A stretch of DNA of 58,430 bases from Bradyrhizobium neotropicale (lineage in GTDB: Bacteria > Pseudomonadota > Alphaproteobacteria > Rhizobiales > Xanthobacteraceae), in contig NZ_LSEF01000093.1 of NCBI RefSeq assembly GCF_001641695.1, positions 1 to 58,430 on the forward strand. The letters are read 5' to 3'. A model generated the notes under the pieces. It was not told the origin of the DNA and ran no database searches. It saw only the letters and a list, made by a program, of their open reading frames with translations. Positions 1 to 8,723 of the stretch are shown piece after piece. Both the position numbers and the translations under genes were made by a program. Position 1 is the first letter of the stretch. Each line of letters starts with the position of its first letter.

Positions 1-2683
1 ACCGCTCCGAACACCGACACGTTCCGGCTGGTGCGGTAGTCGAAGCCGAAGCCGGCCACCGCACCGACGGCGCTGCGGCTGCCCGGCGTCACGAAGGCCA
101 GGTTCTGCCCAATCAGCACCGCGTTGATGGTGGTGTCGCCGACGCGCTGGAGCGCGATCACGCCCCCATGGATGTTGGCCTTGAGCTCGCCGCCGCCAAG
201 GCTCGTCACCCGCGAGAGATCGACCTCGCCGCGCTCTTCAAAGTCCTGCAGCGTGCGGCCGCCGACCGAGAGCCCCTGCGCCGAGCCGGTCTCGCTGTAG
301 CCGTCGAACCGGCCCGCGACGTAGCGCAGCCGCGCGGTCGGCGTGAGCAGATAGCCGTTGCCGATTTCGAGCTTGTAGCCATAGGCGATCTCCGGGCTGA
401 CGTACCAGCCACTGTAGTTGGCGGTCGCGGTCTCCATGCCGCCCACCGCGGCGTTGTTGAGCACCAGGCGGCGCGACTTGTTGTCGGCGTTGCCGCCCTG
501 GATCGTGAAGTCGAAGAACTGCGAGACCCATTCGAAGCGACCATAGGCCCCGGCAAACACGTAGTTGGTGTCGACCGATTGCGAGTTGAGATCGACCGAG
601 AGGCCGCCCTGCCCGCCGCCGAGGAAGGCGCCGACCAGCCAGTTCGGCTGCACCTTGCGGTCGATGCCGATCGCCCCGGCCCAGGCCGTGGAAGTCGCGC
701 GCAGGGTCGCGGCGGTCTCGTCCTGGATACGCTGGCCGCCAAAGCTGTTGGCCCAGACCGTGATCGGCGCCGGATCGGTCCAGAGGCTACGTGGTGCCTT
801 GGTAAAGGGACCGGCTTGCGCCGTCTCCGGCGCATAGGCCATCGCCATCATGTTGCTGCCGGCTGCGCCAGTGCCGTTCAGGCGGCCCTGCACCAGCGAG
901 GACACCCCGCCGGTGAAATCCATCAGCGTGCGATCGGTCTGCGCCAGCGCGGTGGGATCGAGTGTTGCGAGCGTGGTGCCGGAGACGACCGAGGGACCGT
1001 TGAAGCCGCCACCCGACGTGATGGTATTGATGGTGCCATTGAAGTTGATGAAGGTCGGCAACTCGACGGTCGTCAAGGACGAGACCCTGGTGGTCGGCGC
1101 CAGGTTGACGTTGACGACGTCATTGCCGAAGCCGAAATCGACCACGCCGTTGATCTTCGAGCCCGGCAAGAGCGTCAAAGTATCGGCATTGCTGGACAGC
1201 TTGATCGCGGTCCCGCCGGTGCCGGTGATCGTGCCGCCGTTGGTGATATTGGCTCCGCCCAACACCTGCAGACCGGTCGCACCGGAGATGAGTCCGCCGG
1301 ACGCATTCTCGATCGCCGCCGCGCCGTTGGCGCGGATTCCTGTTCCACTGCCCGCGCCCCCTTTGATCGTACCGGCATTGACGACGGTCGCGTTTGTTTC
1401 GGCAAAAATCGCTGTAGAACTGGCGTTCGTGGATAAGATCGTGCCGCCGTTGTTGTTGACCGTGACCGAACCTGTCGGCGATCGGATCGCACTGGCGTCG
1501 CCCGAGATCGTGCCCGTGTTGGCCGTTACATTCACCGTTTCCGCAACGATCCCAAAGCTGTCGGCGCCCGTTGCAACGATCTGTCCAGCGTTTGAGACAT
1601 TCGCGACCAGCGCGTTGATGGCGGAGGCGCTGGCGTCGAACACCGAGATCGTGCCGCCAGCGCTATTCGCGACGGTTACGCTATCGCCGATCACGGCCGC
1701 CGATCCGCCTGAGATCGTGCCTGAATTCGAGGACACGACAACGGTCCTCGCTTCAATGGCCCAGCTTCCGGTCGCCTCCCCGCTGATCGTGCCTGTGTTG
1801 GCGACCGTCGCCGAGTCCCTGCCGGAAATGGCGATGCCATTGTCGGCCCCCGCGTCGATCACGCCGCCACCGTTGTTGTTGATCGTAGCCGTAAAGGCGA
1901 AGATGCCGATCGCGTTACCTTCGATTCTGCCGGTGTTGCTCGCAACCGTCACATTGCTGGTGCGAATTGCGGAACTGCCATCGGCGCTTGCGGCGATCGT
2001 GCCGGAATTTTTGATGACAAGGTTGCCGCCGGCAAAGACGGCGGTGCCGTTGTTTCCGTCGGCAAGGATCGAGCCTGTCCCGTTGGTGATTGTGGCATCG
2101 CTCGACGCATAGACTCCGTAGCGCACCCCGAGGATCTGGCCGCTGTTGGCCGTCAGATTGACCGCACTGCCCTTGATCGCGAACCCGCCCGCAGCGGTCG
2201 CCAGGATATCCGACTCATTTTCCACGTTGATCGTACCGAGGCTGCTGACGGCGATGGCGTTGCTACCGAACACCCGAATGCCGATCACGCCAGCAGTTCC
2301 GGTGGGATTGTTCGTCAGGTTCAGGTCCCCCATGGCGGCAATTCCGGTCGCGCCGTTCGAGGCCCCGGTGCCCGCCACGATAAAGCCGCCGTTGGTGATC
2401 GTCCCTGATTGAGCGTGATGCCGGAGGTCGTGCCGAACACGGTCGCGCCGGACACCAGGTTGAAGGTGTTGCCGGTATCGGTTGCCGATCCATAACCGAT
2501 CGTGCCGTTCGCATTGGTCGTTGTTCCGGTACAGGTCACGACCGCATCATTGACCGGCGACGGCGGCGTGCACGCGGCCCCCGCGGGTTCAACCATGATC
2601 CATGGCGCCAGCAGGAACGCGGACGCGGGAATCCGCAGCAGGCCGCGGTTGACGGTCGAAAGAAGCCTTCGTTTCATTTTCAT
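1..2683 (-). pseudogene. Autotransporter (type V secretion) with frameshift, 3' end cut off
   Basis: The ATG at 2683 opens a signal-peptide-like N-terminus, with a cleavage-like AGA-AC near residue 37. After the codons for I-T-L-N-Q near 2405 the frame is lost. The next frame (codon starts divisible by 3) is open from 2402 to base 1. It encodes a passenger of repeated T-I-x-N-x-G/G-T-I units typical of beta-helix autotransporters. From about base 860 down it encodes a beta-barrel start (V-W-A-N-S-F-G-G, G-I-D, Y-x-F-A-G-A-Y-G) that runs off the left edge with most of the barrel present. Only two bases (2403-2404) sit where a codon is expected, so one base is missing, possibly from a short G run. 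It is either a pseudogene or a sequencing error. Known role of the family: surface display or adhesion. The family is clear; the frameshift was read by hand. Confidence 0.8.
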
Positions 2684-2735
2684 TCCACGGTCGACGCCGT
2701 TGGCCCTTATGGGCGCACAGGCATGTTGCGACCGA

Positions 2736-2755
2736 CCTCCTCCGATCGGAGGAGG
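2736..2755. promoter_or_regulatory. Perfect 20-bp palindrome upstream of the autotransporter
   Basis: CCTCCTCCGATCGGAGGAGG is a perfect palindrome 53 bases upstream of the autotransporter start, in the 221-base gap 2684-2904. That gap holds no other gene I can support. The palindrome could be an operator or a hairpin in the leader. No matching site was noticed elsewhere in the window. Confidence 0.4.
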
Positions 2756-2904
2756 CCGGCTGTTGCGACAACTGAATCGCTGAACGCCAAGGTAGAAGGA
2801 GGCTAGTCATCCGACTTGGACGGAAACGACCGCGTCTCGGCTTAGAACGAACCGAAGGCTGTTCACTCGGGACTGGTGCAGAGATGCGACACCGCGCACG
2901 CGGC

Positions 2905-3153
2905 TTAGGCCAGATCCCAGCCCTGCTTGTCCGCATGCTCCGCCCAGACCGCGGCGCGATAAACTTCGCGTCCGCCGGCATCCCTCACGCGGATGCAGGC
3001 ATCGCGGTCGCGCAAATCGTCACGCCAGACGAACAGATGCCTGGCCATGTCGTCGGCTGCCGAAAAGGTCGCTTCGACCCGTTCGAACACCATGCCGCCC
3101 GGGTCGATCATCACGACATTGCCGACCAGAAGATCGAAAAAGAAACGACGCAT
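2905..3153 (-). CDS. DUF6894-family small protein
   Basis: An 82-residue protein beginning M-R-R-F-F-F-D-L, with V-F-E-R-V-E-A and a D-D-L-R-D stretch. This matches the short DUF6894 family that is abundant in Bradyrhizobium and whose function is unknown. The ATG at 3153 was chosen over a longer reading because it has a GGAG about 7 bases upstream and because the family begins with this motif. It lies between the autotransporter and a DUF3455-like gene, all on the minus strand, but 44 bases separate it from its upstream neighbour, so an operon is only possible. Confidence 0.75.
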   Translation of the reverse strand: MRRFFFDLLVGNVVMIDPGGMVFERVEATFSAADDMARHLFVWRDDLRDRDACIRVRDAGGREVYRAAVWAEHADKQGWDLA

Positions 3154-3197
3154 TCCAAAACTCCAGCGGGCGCAGCAATCCGACGCCCGGTCATGAC

Positions 3198-3749
3198 CTA
3201 TTCCGCGCGCCAGAACACGTAGTCGGCCGAATACGGCACGCTGCGAAAGATGCCGGCCTGGTCGCAGGGACCTTTGACCATGCCGCCCTCCGTGTTGATG
3301 CGCTGCACGTGGGTGACGCCATAGAACAGGCCGTTGCCGGTCTGGGTGACGACGGTGAATTTCAGCCACGGCATATCGTCAGCGGTCCGACCCGCGACGC
3401 GGGCGACGACCTTCGCCTTCACGGAGCTGCCGTCCTTGTGCTCCCACACCAGCGTGCCGGCGTCGACCGATTCCCAATGCAGTGCCGCGTAATGGCGGCC
3501 GACCGAATTGTCGCCGTCCATGAGCGTCGCGGCCGGCTCGCGCGCCTGCCAAACAAGCTGGTTCGCGGCGTCGGGCTGGCATTCATAGATCTGCGCGCCC
3601 TCTGCATGGAGCGCGATGCCCGGTATCTCGCCGGGCACCCTGATCTCGTCTGGGATAGCGGCGATTGCCGCAGTTGCATAAAGGATAGAGAGAGCAAAAC
3701 TCCCGCTCAACGGCCGTGCAACGGCCACGACTCCACGATCAAGGATCAT
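3198..3749 (-). CDS. DUF3455-like exported protein
   Basis: A 183-residue protein with a hydrophobic N-terminus (residues about 8-30) consistent with a signal peptide. The body has a bacterial DUF3455-like pattern: G-A-Q-I-Y-E-C near the start, L-M-D at the middle, then H-W-E-S-V-D, a K-A-K-V-V-A-R strand, P-W-L-K-F near the middle, and H-V-Q-R-I-N-T-E-G-G then G-x-F-R-S-V-P-Y-S-A-D-Y near the end. The family is of unknown function and often secreted. The ATG at 3749 has GGAAGG about 9 bases upstream; an ATG further up is less well supported. The family call is from pattern memory. Confidence 0.7.
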   Translation of the reverse strand: MILDRGVVAVARPLSGSFALSILYATAAIAAIPDEIRVPGEIPGIALHAEGAQIYECQPDAANQLVWQAREPAATLMDGDNSVGRHYAALHWESVDAGTLVWEHKDGSSVKAKVVARVAGRTADDMPWLKFTVVTQTGNGLFYGVTHVQRINTEGGMVKGPCDQAGIFRSVPYSADYVFWRAE

Positions 3750-3808
3750 TTCCAAATCCCTTCCTCTTGGTTGCAATCAACAGTTCACTGAAAGTCCGCG
3801 GGGGCCGA

Positions 3809-4783
3809 TCACTCCGCCATGCCACTCCGGACATCGCTTGGCGTGGCGCCAAAGGCCCGCCGGAAACAGCGGTTGAAATAGGACAAGTCACCGAATCCGA
3901 CGTCGTAGGCGATCGAGCTCACCGGACGTTCGGCAAATTCCGGCTTCCGCAGCATGCGATGGGCGCGCTTGAGGCGCTGCTCGATCAGAAAGGAAGAAAA
4001 AGTCTTGCCGTCCGCCTCGAACAAGCGCTGGAGATAGCGCGGCGTCACGCCGAGCTCCTGGGCGACGGTCGTAACCGACAGATCCGGCTGCCCGCAATTG
4101 TCGGCGATGAAGTGCTTCGTCCTCCGCAGCCGCGCGGCCTTGACGCCTTGCCGTCCTGCCAGCTCCCGAACCTCGCCCGTCGCGCCGAGGACAAGCGCCA
4201 GAAGATCATGCAGATGCGCGACGCCAAGCTGGCGCAACGCAGGCGTCGCAAGCGACTCCCCCCGCATAAGAGCTATGGCGTAGTCGACAAGCAGCCGAAG
4301 TCCGGTCGTGTCGGCCGCCATGACGCGCATCACCGCATCGTCGATGTCCACGATCTTTGTCGCCAGCGCACGCCGCGGCACGCGCAGCGAAAAGCAGCCC
4401 CCCGGTGCAAATCGCTCCAAAGTCGCTACATCCTCCGCACTCGTCAACACTGCGTCTCCGGGATGAAGCCGCAGATCATGTCCTCGCGCGGATATTCCGA
4501 TGATGCCGGATCGATTCACGACCAGGGCCAGGCTGTCATTGCCATCAATGACCTGTTGCTTCGTACGGATGATCCGCGCTCCAAACAGCCCGCCGGTCAT
4601 CAACTGGGCTTCCGGCAGCGCAAGGGCTGTGAAGTTCGCCGCGAACGGCTCCCCTTCATTGGCGTCGACTTCGGCCTTGGCCAGGCCCCGGCAATAGAAT
4701 TCGCGCAGCAATGGGACGCGCTCGCTTTCGGGAACCTCGTTCGTTGAAACGTAGAAAATGGAAAAATCGTCCTTGCCGCTCAC
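3809..4783 (-). CDS. AraC-family transcriptional regulator
   Basis: A 324-residue protein. The N-terminal part resembles the AraC-binding-like domain (F-S-I-F-Y-V-S-T-N-E-V-P-E). The C-terminal ~100 residues are a double helix-turn-helix: L-S-V-T-T-V-A-Q-E-L-G-V-T-P-R-Y-L-Q-R-L-F, then I-A-Y-D-V-G-F-G-D-L-S-Y-F-N-R-C-F-R-R. This is a DNA-binding activator or repressor with an unknown ligand. The GTG at 4783 was chosen because GGAGGG lies 7 bases upstream and the usual family length results; an upstream GTG at 4852 gives 23 extra residues. The target is not evident; the exported gene downstream (3198-3749) is one candidate. Confidence 0.85.
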   Translation of the reverse strand: MSGKDDFSIFYVSTNEVPESERVPLLREFYCRGLAKAEVDANEGEPFAANFTALALPEAQLMTGGLFGARIIRTKQQVIDGNDSLALVVNRSGIIGISARGHDLRLHPGDAVLTSAEDVATLERFAPGGCFSLRVPRRALATKIVDIDDAVMRVMAADTTGLRLLVDYAIALMRGESLATPALRQLGVAHLHDLLALVLGATGEVRELAGRQGVKAARLRRTKHFIADNCGQPDLSVTTVAQELGVTPRYLQRLFEADGKTFSSFLIEQRLKRAHRMLRKPEFAERPVSSIAYDVGFGDLSYFNRCFRRAFGATPSDVRSGMAE

Positions 4784-4964
4784 TCCAATCCCTCCAATCG
4801 ACGAGCAGCCACGCGCTATTGAGTCCTGGCGGTTTTGTTTTTTGGCGCGCACTGCCCTTCAGGAGGCGCGATATACGAAAGTATCAGGCGAAAGGCGTCC
4901 TACGTTCGGAGGACCCGACCGCCCTGCTCATCACAATGGATTTAGGGCCCGGTGGCGAAATAAC

Positions 4965-6128
4965 TCACACGGTGCCGGTGTTATTGTCCGCGCTTCGCGC
5001 GAAGGGCGCGGTAAATCCGGCGGCGATCTTCACGAGATCGGCCTGCCTACCGGCGCCCGTCTTTTCAAAGAGGCGACCGAGATGCGTCTTCACCGTGGTC
5101 TCGGCGATACCGAGCTTGGCCGCGATATCGGGGACGCCGCCGATCTCGACGATGGCCGTCAAAACACGCAGCTCGGATGGCGTCAGCCTGAAAGCCTCAG
5201 CGATCGCATCGACGGCGATCGTCGGCGTCAGGGACGCTCTTTGCACGAAGAGCACGGCGGCTGCGGAATCCGGCAGCTGCTCCGGCCGGCCGCGTTCGCG
5301 CTTCAACCGGAGGGCGTGGATCAGATAGTGGGAGCCATCGACCGATCTCACCGGCTCGATCTGACGACGGCCGGCCGAGCTCGCAACACCATCGACGGCC
5401 TCGAACAGGCCGCGGACGATCTTGTCCGCCTGGCTGGTACGGGCCACGATCCGGTCGCCGACCATCGCAAACAGATTGGCGTCAGCAAATAGCTGCCGGC
5501 ATGCCGCGTTGGCGTGCATGAGCCTCCCCTCTGCGTCGAGCAGGCATATTGCCGTCGTCAGTCCGTCGAGGACATCGGCAAGATCGGTGACCGTGTGGGA
5601 GCGGGCTCTCATGTGCCGCCCCATGATGCGCGACCGCTGGATGTGCGGAGCCACGAGCCGCATCCGCTCGCGCATCGCATCGTCGACGAGACCGCGGGAC
5701 TGATGACGCATTACCTGCAAGATCGTCGTGCGCGCGCCCGATCTCTCGAGCGTGATCGTCGCGAGGTCCACGGCACTCTGCGGCTCCACCCACTCCCGAT
5801 GGAAGCTCGTCGCGAGGAAGTCGGCATGGGGCATCACATCCGCCACGCTGATCGCCTGTTCGCTGGCGAGGTCGAGATGAAAATCGAGCAGAGGATCGAG
5901 CTCCACATACCTGTCACGATAGAGCTGCCGGAAGTGAGCGTCCGTTCCAAAGTGCTGGTGGATCTCGATCGAGAGCCTGGCCGCATCCCTCGACAGAATG
6001 GTTGCGGCCGATCCGCCGACGAAATTTGCAATCCGCTCCAGCACTGCGGCGCGCAGCGAAGGATCGGCTGCTGCATCATAGATCCCGCCGACCAGCGACG
6101 AGAACCGATTGGCCTCCGGGATGGTCAT
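4965..6128 (-). CDS. LuxR-type helix-turn-helix regulator
   Basis: A 387-residue protein. The C-terminus carries a LuxR/GerE helix-turn-helix (about residues 320-376) with L-T-P-S-E-L-R-V-L, I-A-A-K-L-G-I-A-E-T-T-V-K-T-H-L and L-F-E-K-T-G-A-G-R-Q. A middle PAS-like segment reads C-L-L-D-A-E-G-R-L-M-H-A-N-A. The N-terminal half is an uncharacterised sensor-like region. No phosphoreceiver domain is visible. The start is uncertain: the ATG at 6128 fits the usual N-terminus (P-E-A-N-R-F-S-S-L-V-G-G-I-Y-D-A-A) but has a weak ribosome binding site, and a TTG at 6290 would extend it by 54 residues. The 300 bases upstream (6129-6428) hold no other gene I can support. Confidence 0.82.
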   Translation of the reverse strand: MTIPEANRFSSLVGGIYDAAADPSLRAAVLERIANFVGGSAATILSRDAARLSIEIHQHFGTDAHFRQLYRDRYVELDPLLDFHLDLASEQAISVADVMPHADFLATSFHREWVEPQSAVDLATITLERSGARTTILQVMRHQSRGLVDDAMRERMRLVAPHIQRSRIMGRHMRARSHTVTDLADVLDGLTTAICLLDAEGRLMHANAACRQLFADANLFAMVGDRIVARTSQADKIVRGLFEAVDGVASSAGRRQIEPVRSVDGSHYLIHALRLKRERGRPEQLPDSAAAVLFVQRASLTPTIAVDAIAEAFRLTPSELRVLTAIVEIGGVPDIAAKLGIAETTVKTHLGRLFEKTGAGRQADLVKIAAGFTAPFARSADNNTGTV

Positions 6129-6428
6129 TGGTCGACGGACGCAATCTGCGGGTTGCCCCGATGAAAAATGCGAACGCTCCCGCTTCGGAGCGAGCCGACG
6201 AAGACCGGCCGGGAAACTGTCGCCTTCAGCGCTGAGGGATCGATGCAGCCAAACGCTGGAATCTCGAACATCGTCCTTGGGTAACGTCAACCAAGGGAAG
6301 CGGCTTGGACGTTTTCGCCAAAGACTAGGAGAAATGCGAACTGCAAGCGGGCTGTGTGCCCAAGGTCCGCGCCCGCTCGCACGGGCCTGATGCCTGAACC
6401 CGCGGCCCCGGCCACCTGCCTCGTGTCT

Positions 6429-6923
6429 TTACTTCCTGTTCTCCTCGCAGAACTTCAGCGCGGCGAGCGCTTCGCCGGCGCGGGGAACCTGCATCTCGAT
6501 ACTGTCGTCGTCATCATCCTCGAAATCGAGCGCCAGGCGCTTGGCCTTCGACAGCCGGTCCATGATCGATTGATCGAATTCGAAGATGCCGCGCACGGTG
6601 GTCTTGTCCATGACCTCCCACTTCGCCTTCTTCATGATGTCGGCGTCATCCGTGCTGAAATCCGCTCGCAGTATCTCGCCGACCTTGTCCCATTCCCAGC
6701 CGTCGTAAATCATCACGATGACGATGGCCTTGTCGGAATAGGTGATCACGATCACGTAGTCGCGGTTCTCGTCCTCCTTGTCCTTGTAGCCGCGGCTCGC
6801 ATTGCAATGCGTGTCCTGGGTGCGCTTCTCGATGGTCCAGTCACCCACCTTGCTTTGTTGCGCGAGCGCAGGCCCGCCCACGACACCGGCGAGCAGCCCG
6901 GCAGCAAGAAGGAATCCTTTCAT
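6429..6923 (-). CDS. Exported protein of unknown function
   Basis: A 164-residue protein with a clear signal peptide (residues 1-21, cleavage after A-L-A). The mature part is rich in acidic residues and contains G-D-W-T-I-E-K-R, D-Y-V-I-V-I-T-Y and a run of five aspartates near residue 136. I do not recognise the family; the G-D-W start is faintly like invasion-associated locus B proteins, but I would not assign it. The ATG at 6923 has GGAGG five bases upstream. It is probably periplasmic and appears to be a stand-alone gene. Confidence 0.75.
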   Translation of the reverse strand: MKGFLLAAGLLAGVVGGPALAQQSKVGDWTIEKRTQDTHCNASRGYKDKEDENRDYVIVITYSDKAIVIVMIYDGWEWDKVGEILRADFSTDDADIMKKAKWEVMDKTTVRGIFEFDQSIMDRLSKAKRLALDFEDDDDDSIEMQVPRAGEALAALKFCEENRK

Positions 6924-7023
6924 GTGAGCCTCCAGCCTGTTCCCCGTGGCAAGCTGACCACCTCAGCGGGAGAGCCGCAAGGGCTTCCAGTGATGCGACA
7001 CAACCAATGGCGGACGGTGGCGC

Positions 7024-7470
7024 CTATCCGCGCCGCGGCACGATCGCGATCGGGGTGAAGGTGTAAACCTCCTCTCCGTTCTGATTGAACATGGTCCATT
7101 TCACCAGCGCGATGCCCTGCGGCTTCGATTTCGATGGCGTCAGGCTCATGACCTCGCCTTCGAGGTGGAGGCGGTCATTGGGCCGCACGGGCACCGTCCA
7201 GCGCAGGCCGTCGACGCCGGCGCCGATCAATGGATGCGGGCCAAACGGACGGACCTGGATGGCGAGGTTCATGGCGATGGCCGCAGTGTGCCATCCTGAC
7301 GCAGCGAGGCCCTTGAACAGCGTCGCCTTGGCGGCCTCGTGATCCAGGTGCATCGGCTGTGGATCGAACTCGGCGGCAAAGCGCTTGATGTCGGCTTCGG
7401 TGACCTGGATCTCCGGAGATTTGAAACGCATTCCGACGGTGAGATCGTCAAACCATTCAACTGGCACCAT
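7024..7470 (-). CDS. MaoC-like hot-dog dehydratase
   Basis: A 148-residue protein with the single hot-dog fold pattern of MaoC-like hydratases: a D-L-T-V-G-M-R-F start, V-T-E-A-D-I-K-R-F-A, then D-P-Q-P-M-H-L-D-H-E-A-A, where the D and H are the usual catalytic pair. G-W-H-T-A-A and P-V-R-P-N-D-R-L follow. The family acts on enoyl-CoA substrates. The ATG at 7470 has GAGGCGAAAT just upstream and is preferred over a longer reading that lacks family similarity. No CoA-pathway gene is adjacent, so the substrate is unknown. Confidence 0.85.
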   Translation of the reverse strand: MVPVEWFDDLTVGMRFKSPEIQVTEADIKRFAAEFDPQPMHLDHEAAKATLFKGLAASGWHTAAIAMNLAIQVRPFGPHPLIGAGVDGLRWTVPVRPNDRLHLEGEVMSLTPSKSKPQGIALVKWTMFNQNGEEVYTFTPIAIVPRRG

Positions 7471-7666
7471 TATTTCGCCTCGCAATGGATAGGCCGCCGG
7501 AGGGAAGCTGCGCGGCCAAAAGGATGGACCAATTGTGGATTTAGCGGGCCCACGGCTCACAAGCCAGCCCAGGGTTCCCCACGAAACCCCTTTCCCAAGT
7601 CGACGAAACACCCCTGAAACAGATGGCCGGTTATGTAGTTGTCAAAAGCCTACAGGGACGGCCACG

Positions 7667-7750
7667 ATGCAATTCTTCCTCGACCTGATCCGGGATTATT
7701 CCTGCTGCCAACATCTCGTCGCCCTGCCGCTACGGGAGGATGAGCTATGA
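7667..7750 (+). CDS. Tiny 27-residue ORF, coupled upstream partner
   Basis: ATG at 7667 with AGGGACGG 6-14 bases upstream. The ORF encodes 27 residues beginning M-Q-F-F-L-D-L-I-R-D-Y and ending R-E-D-E-L. Its TGA overlaps the ATG of the next small ORF (ATGA at 7747-7750), which argues for translational coupling. It is not hydrophobic enough to be a membrane segment. It may be a leader peptide or a real small protein. I do not recognise a family. Confidence 0.5.
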   Translation: MQFFLDLIRDYSCCQHLVALPLREDEL

Positions 7751-7839
7751 TCGAGCTGATTTCGGGGCTGCTTGCCCTTTGCAGCATCGGCGTGTTCGCG
7801 GCGCATGCGCTCGACGCCTATCGGACGTCGCACTACTGA
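7747..7839 (+). CDS. Tiny single-membrane-segment protein (30 residues)
   Basis: ATG at 7747 with a GGGAGGA ribosome binding site about 6 bases upstream. It encodes 30 residues: M-I-E-L-I-S-G-L-L-A-L then a hydrophobic stretch and a polar end A-H-A-L-D-A-Y-R-T-S. One membrane helix is predicted by eye. The end resembles A-H-A-I-D-A-M-R-S in the tiny ORF at 16895-16975 on the other strand, suggesting a small family. Function unknown. Confidence 0.6.
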   Translation: MIELISGLLALCSIGVFAAHALDAYRTSHY

Positions 7840-7849
7840 GGCACGCCTG

Positions 7850-7886
7850 AAGCGCGATGAGATGAGGATGAATCGTCATCGCGCTT
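7850..7886 (+). terminator. Hairpin after the tiny ORFs
   Basis: AAGCGCGATGA (7850-7860) pairs perfectly with TCATCGCGCTT (7876-7886), with a 15-base loop. A T-rich stretch follows. It lies 10 bases after the stop of the 30-residue ORF and may end its transcript. Confidence 0.45.
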
Positions 7887-7899
7887 AAGGTTGTTGTTT

Positions 7900-7936
7900 G
7901 AGCATGATCTTCTACACTCTTGTCCGGATCACGCTC
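7900..7936. repeat. Short rhizobial intergenic repeat (GAGCATGATC...GATCACGCTC)
   Basis: The stretch runs GAGCATGATC to GGATCACGCTC with imperfectly pairing ends. A related copy lies at 46557-46606 (GAGCATGACC to GGATCACGCTC). I recall such elements as dispersed in rhizobial genomes. Confidence 0.5.
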
Positions 7937-7950
7937 CAGCCGGTCACAAA

Positions 7951-8373
7951 CTAGAACGGCCGCCGGTAGAAGTGCTCTGAATGCGTCGCCGGCGGAAATC
8001 GGTTGGCGAGGGCCAAAGCTCCCCGTTCGTTCGTCTCGAGGGCGATCTTCTGCGCCAGCATCACGTCGCCGGGCACCAAGAAGCCTGACGGGACGAAGCA
8101 CCATCCCATCGTCGCAATTCCGGCTTCGTTGATCTCATGGACGTTCGCGGCCGTGCCGTAGTGAATGCGGTACCGCTTGCCGGTGTCGCACCCGACCACA
8201 TCGAAATACCGGTGCTGCTCGAACTGTGCGAGCTGCGCCGGCGTCAGCCATTCGGACAGCAGCCGGCGTCCGCGGGCGTCCGGCGTGTTCTCTCCGAAGA
8301 AGCGCCGGTACAGCTCCCGCAGCGCATGCAGGCGCGCCCGCGCCGGCGCGCCGAGCCTGAACACCGCGATCAT
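7951..8373 (-). CDS. Conserved protein of unknown function
   Basis: A 140-residue protein with L-L-S-E-W-L-T-P-A-Q-L-A-Q-F, then F-D-V-V-G-C-D-T-G-K-R-Y-R-I-H and M-L-A-Q-K-I-A-L-E-T. I recall similar uncharacterised proteins in Bradyrhizobium, but no function. It starts 12 bases after the stop of the 73-residue gene at 8386-8607 and probably shares its transcript. The ribosome binding site of the ATG at 8373 is weak, which fits coupling to the upstream gene. Confidence 0.65.
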   Translation of the reverse strand: MIAVFRLGAPARARLHALRELYRRFFGENTPDARGRRLLSEWLTPAQLAQFEQHRYFDVVGCDTGKRYRIHYGTAANVHEINEAGIATMGWCFVPSGFLVPGDVMLAQKIALETNERGALALANRFPPATHSEHFYRRPF

Positions 8374-8385
8374 GAGCTGTTCGGA

Positions 8386-8607
8386 TCAGCCGCCGACGAG
8401 GCGGGGATAGAACAGCGTTTCGTGCGCGGTCGGGTCGAATGACCGGATACGGGACACTTCACCGGGCGCCGTTCTCACGGCGGCAGTGAAGCCCAAGCCG
8501 GTCAGCTCGCGAAAGCGTCGTTCGGCCCGCGCCACCGCTTCCGCATTCTCGGGATCAAACTCGTGGCGCGTATCGCCGGTATGATCCATCACGATCTGGG
8601 TTGCCAT
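8386..8607 (-). CDS. Small conserved protein of unknown function
   Basis: A 73-residue soluble protein beginning M-A-T-Q-I-V-M-D-H-T-G-D-T-R-H and containing A-E-A-V-A-R-A-E-R-R-F-R-E-L-T-G. The ATG at 8607 has GAGGAGA about 8 bases upstream. It is the first gene of a probable two-gene unit with 7951-8373. The A-x-A-x-x-R-F-x-E-L stretch is predicted to be helical. No family function is known to me. Confidence 0.65.
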   Translation of the reverse strand: MATQIVMDHTGDTRHEFDPENAEAVARAERRFRELTGLGFTAAVRTAPGEVSRIRSFDPTAHETLFYPRLVGG

Positions 8608-8723
8608 GTTGAGCTCTCCTCGTGCCAGCCCCTGTCCCCGATCAAAGCAAAGCTTACACCGTCGGTTCCTTCTGCGACAGCAACTTTCTCACGCGCGACC
8701 CAGGCACTTCCTCGTGAAGCGCC

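Noticed and set aside
168..2412. Several plus-strand ORFs opposite the autotransporter
   Set aside because: The minus-strand frame gives clear passenger and barrel sequence in one phase; the plus-strand products have no domain pattern and are mirror readings of a GC-rich gene.
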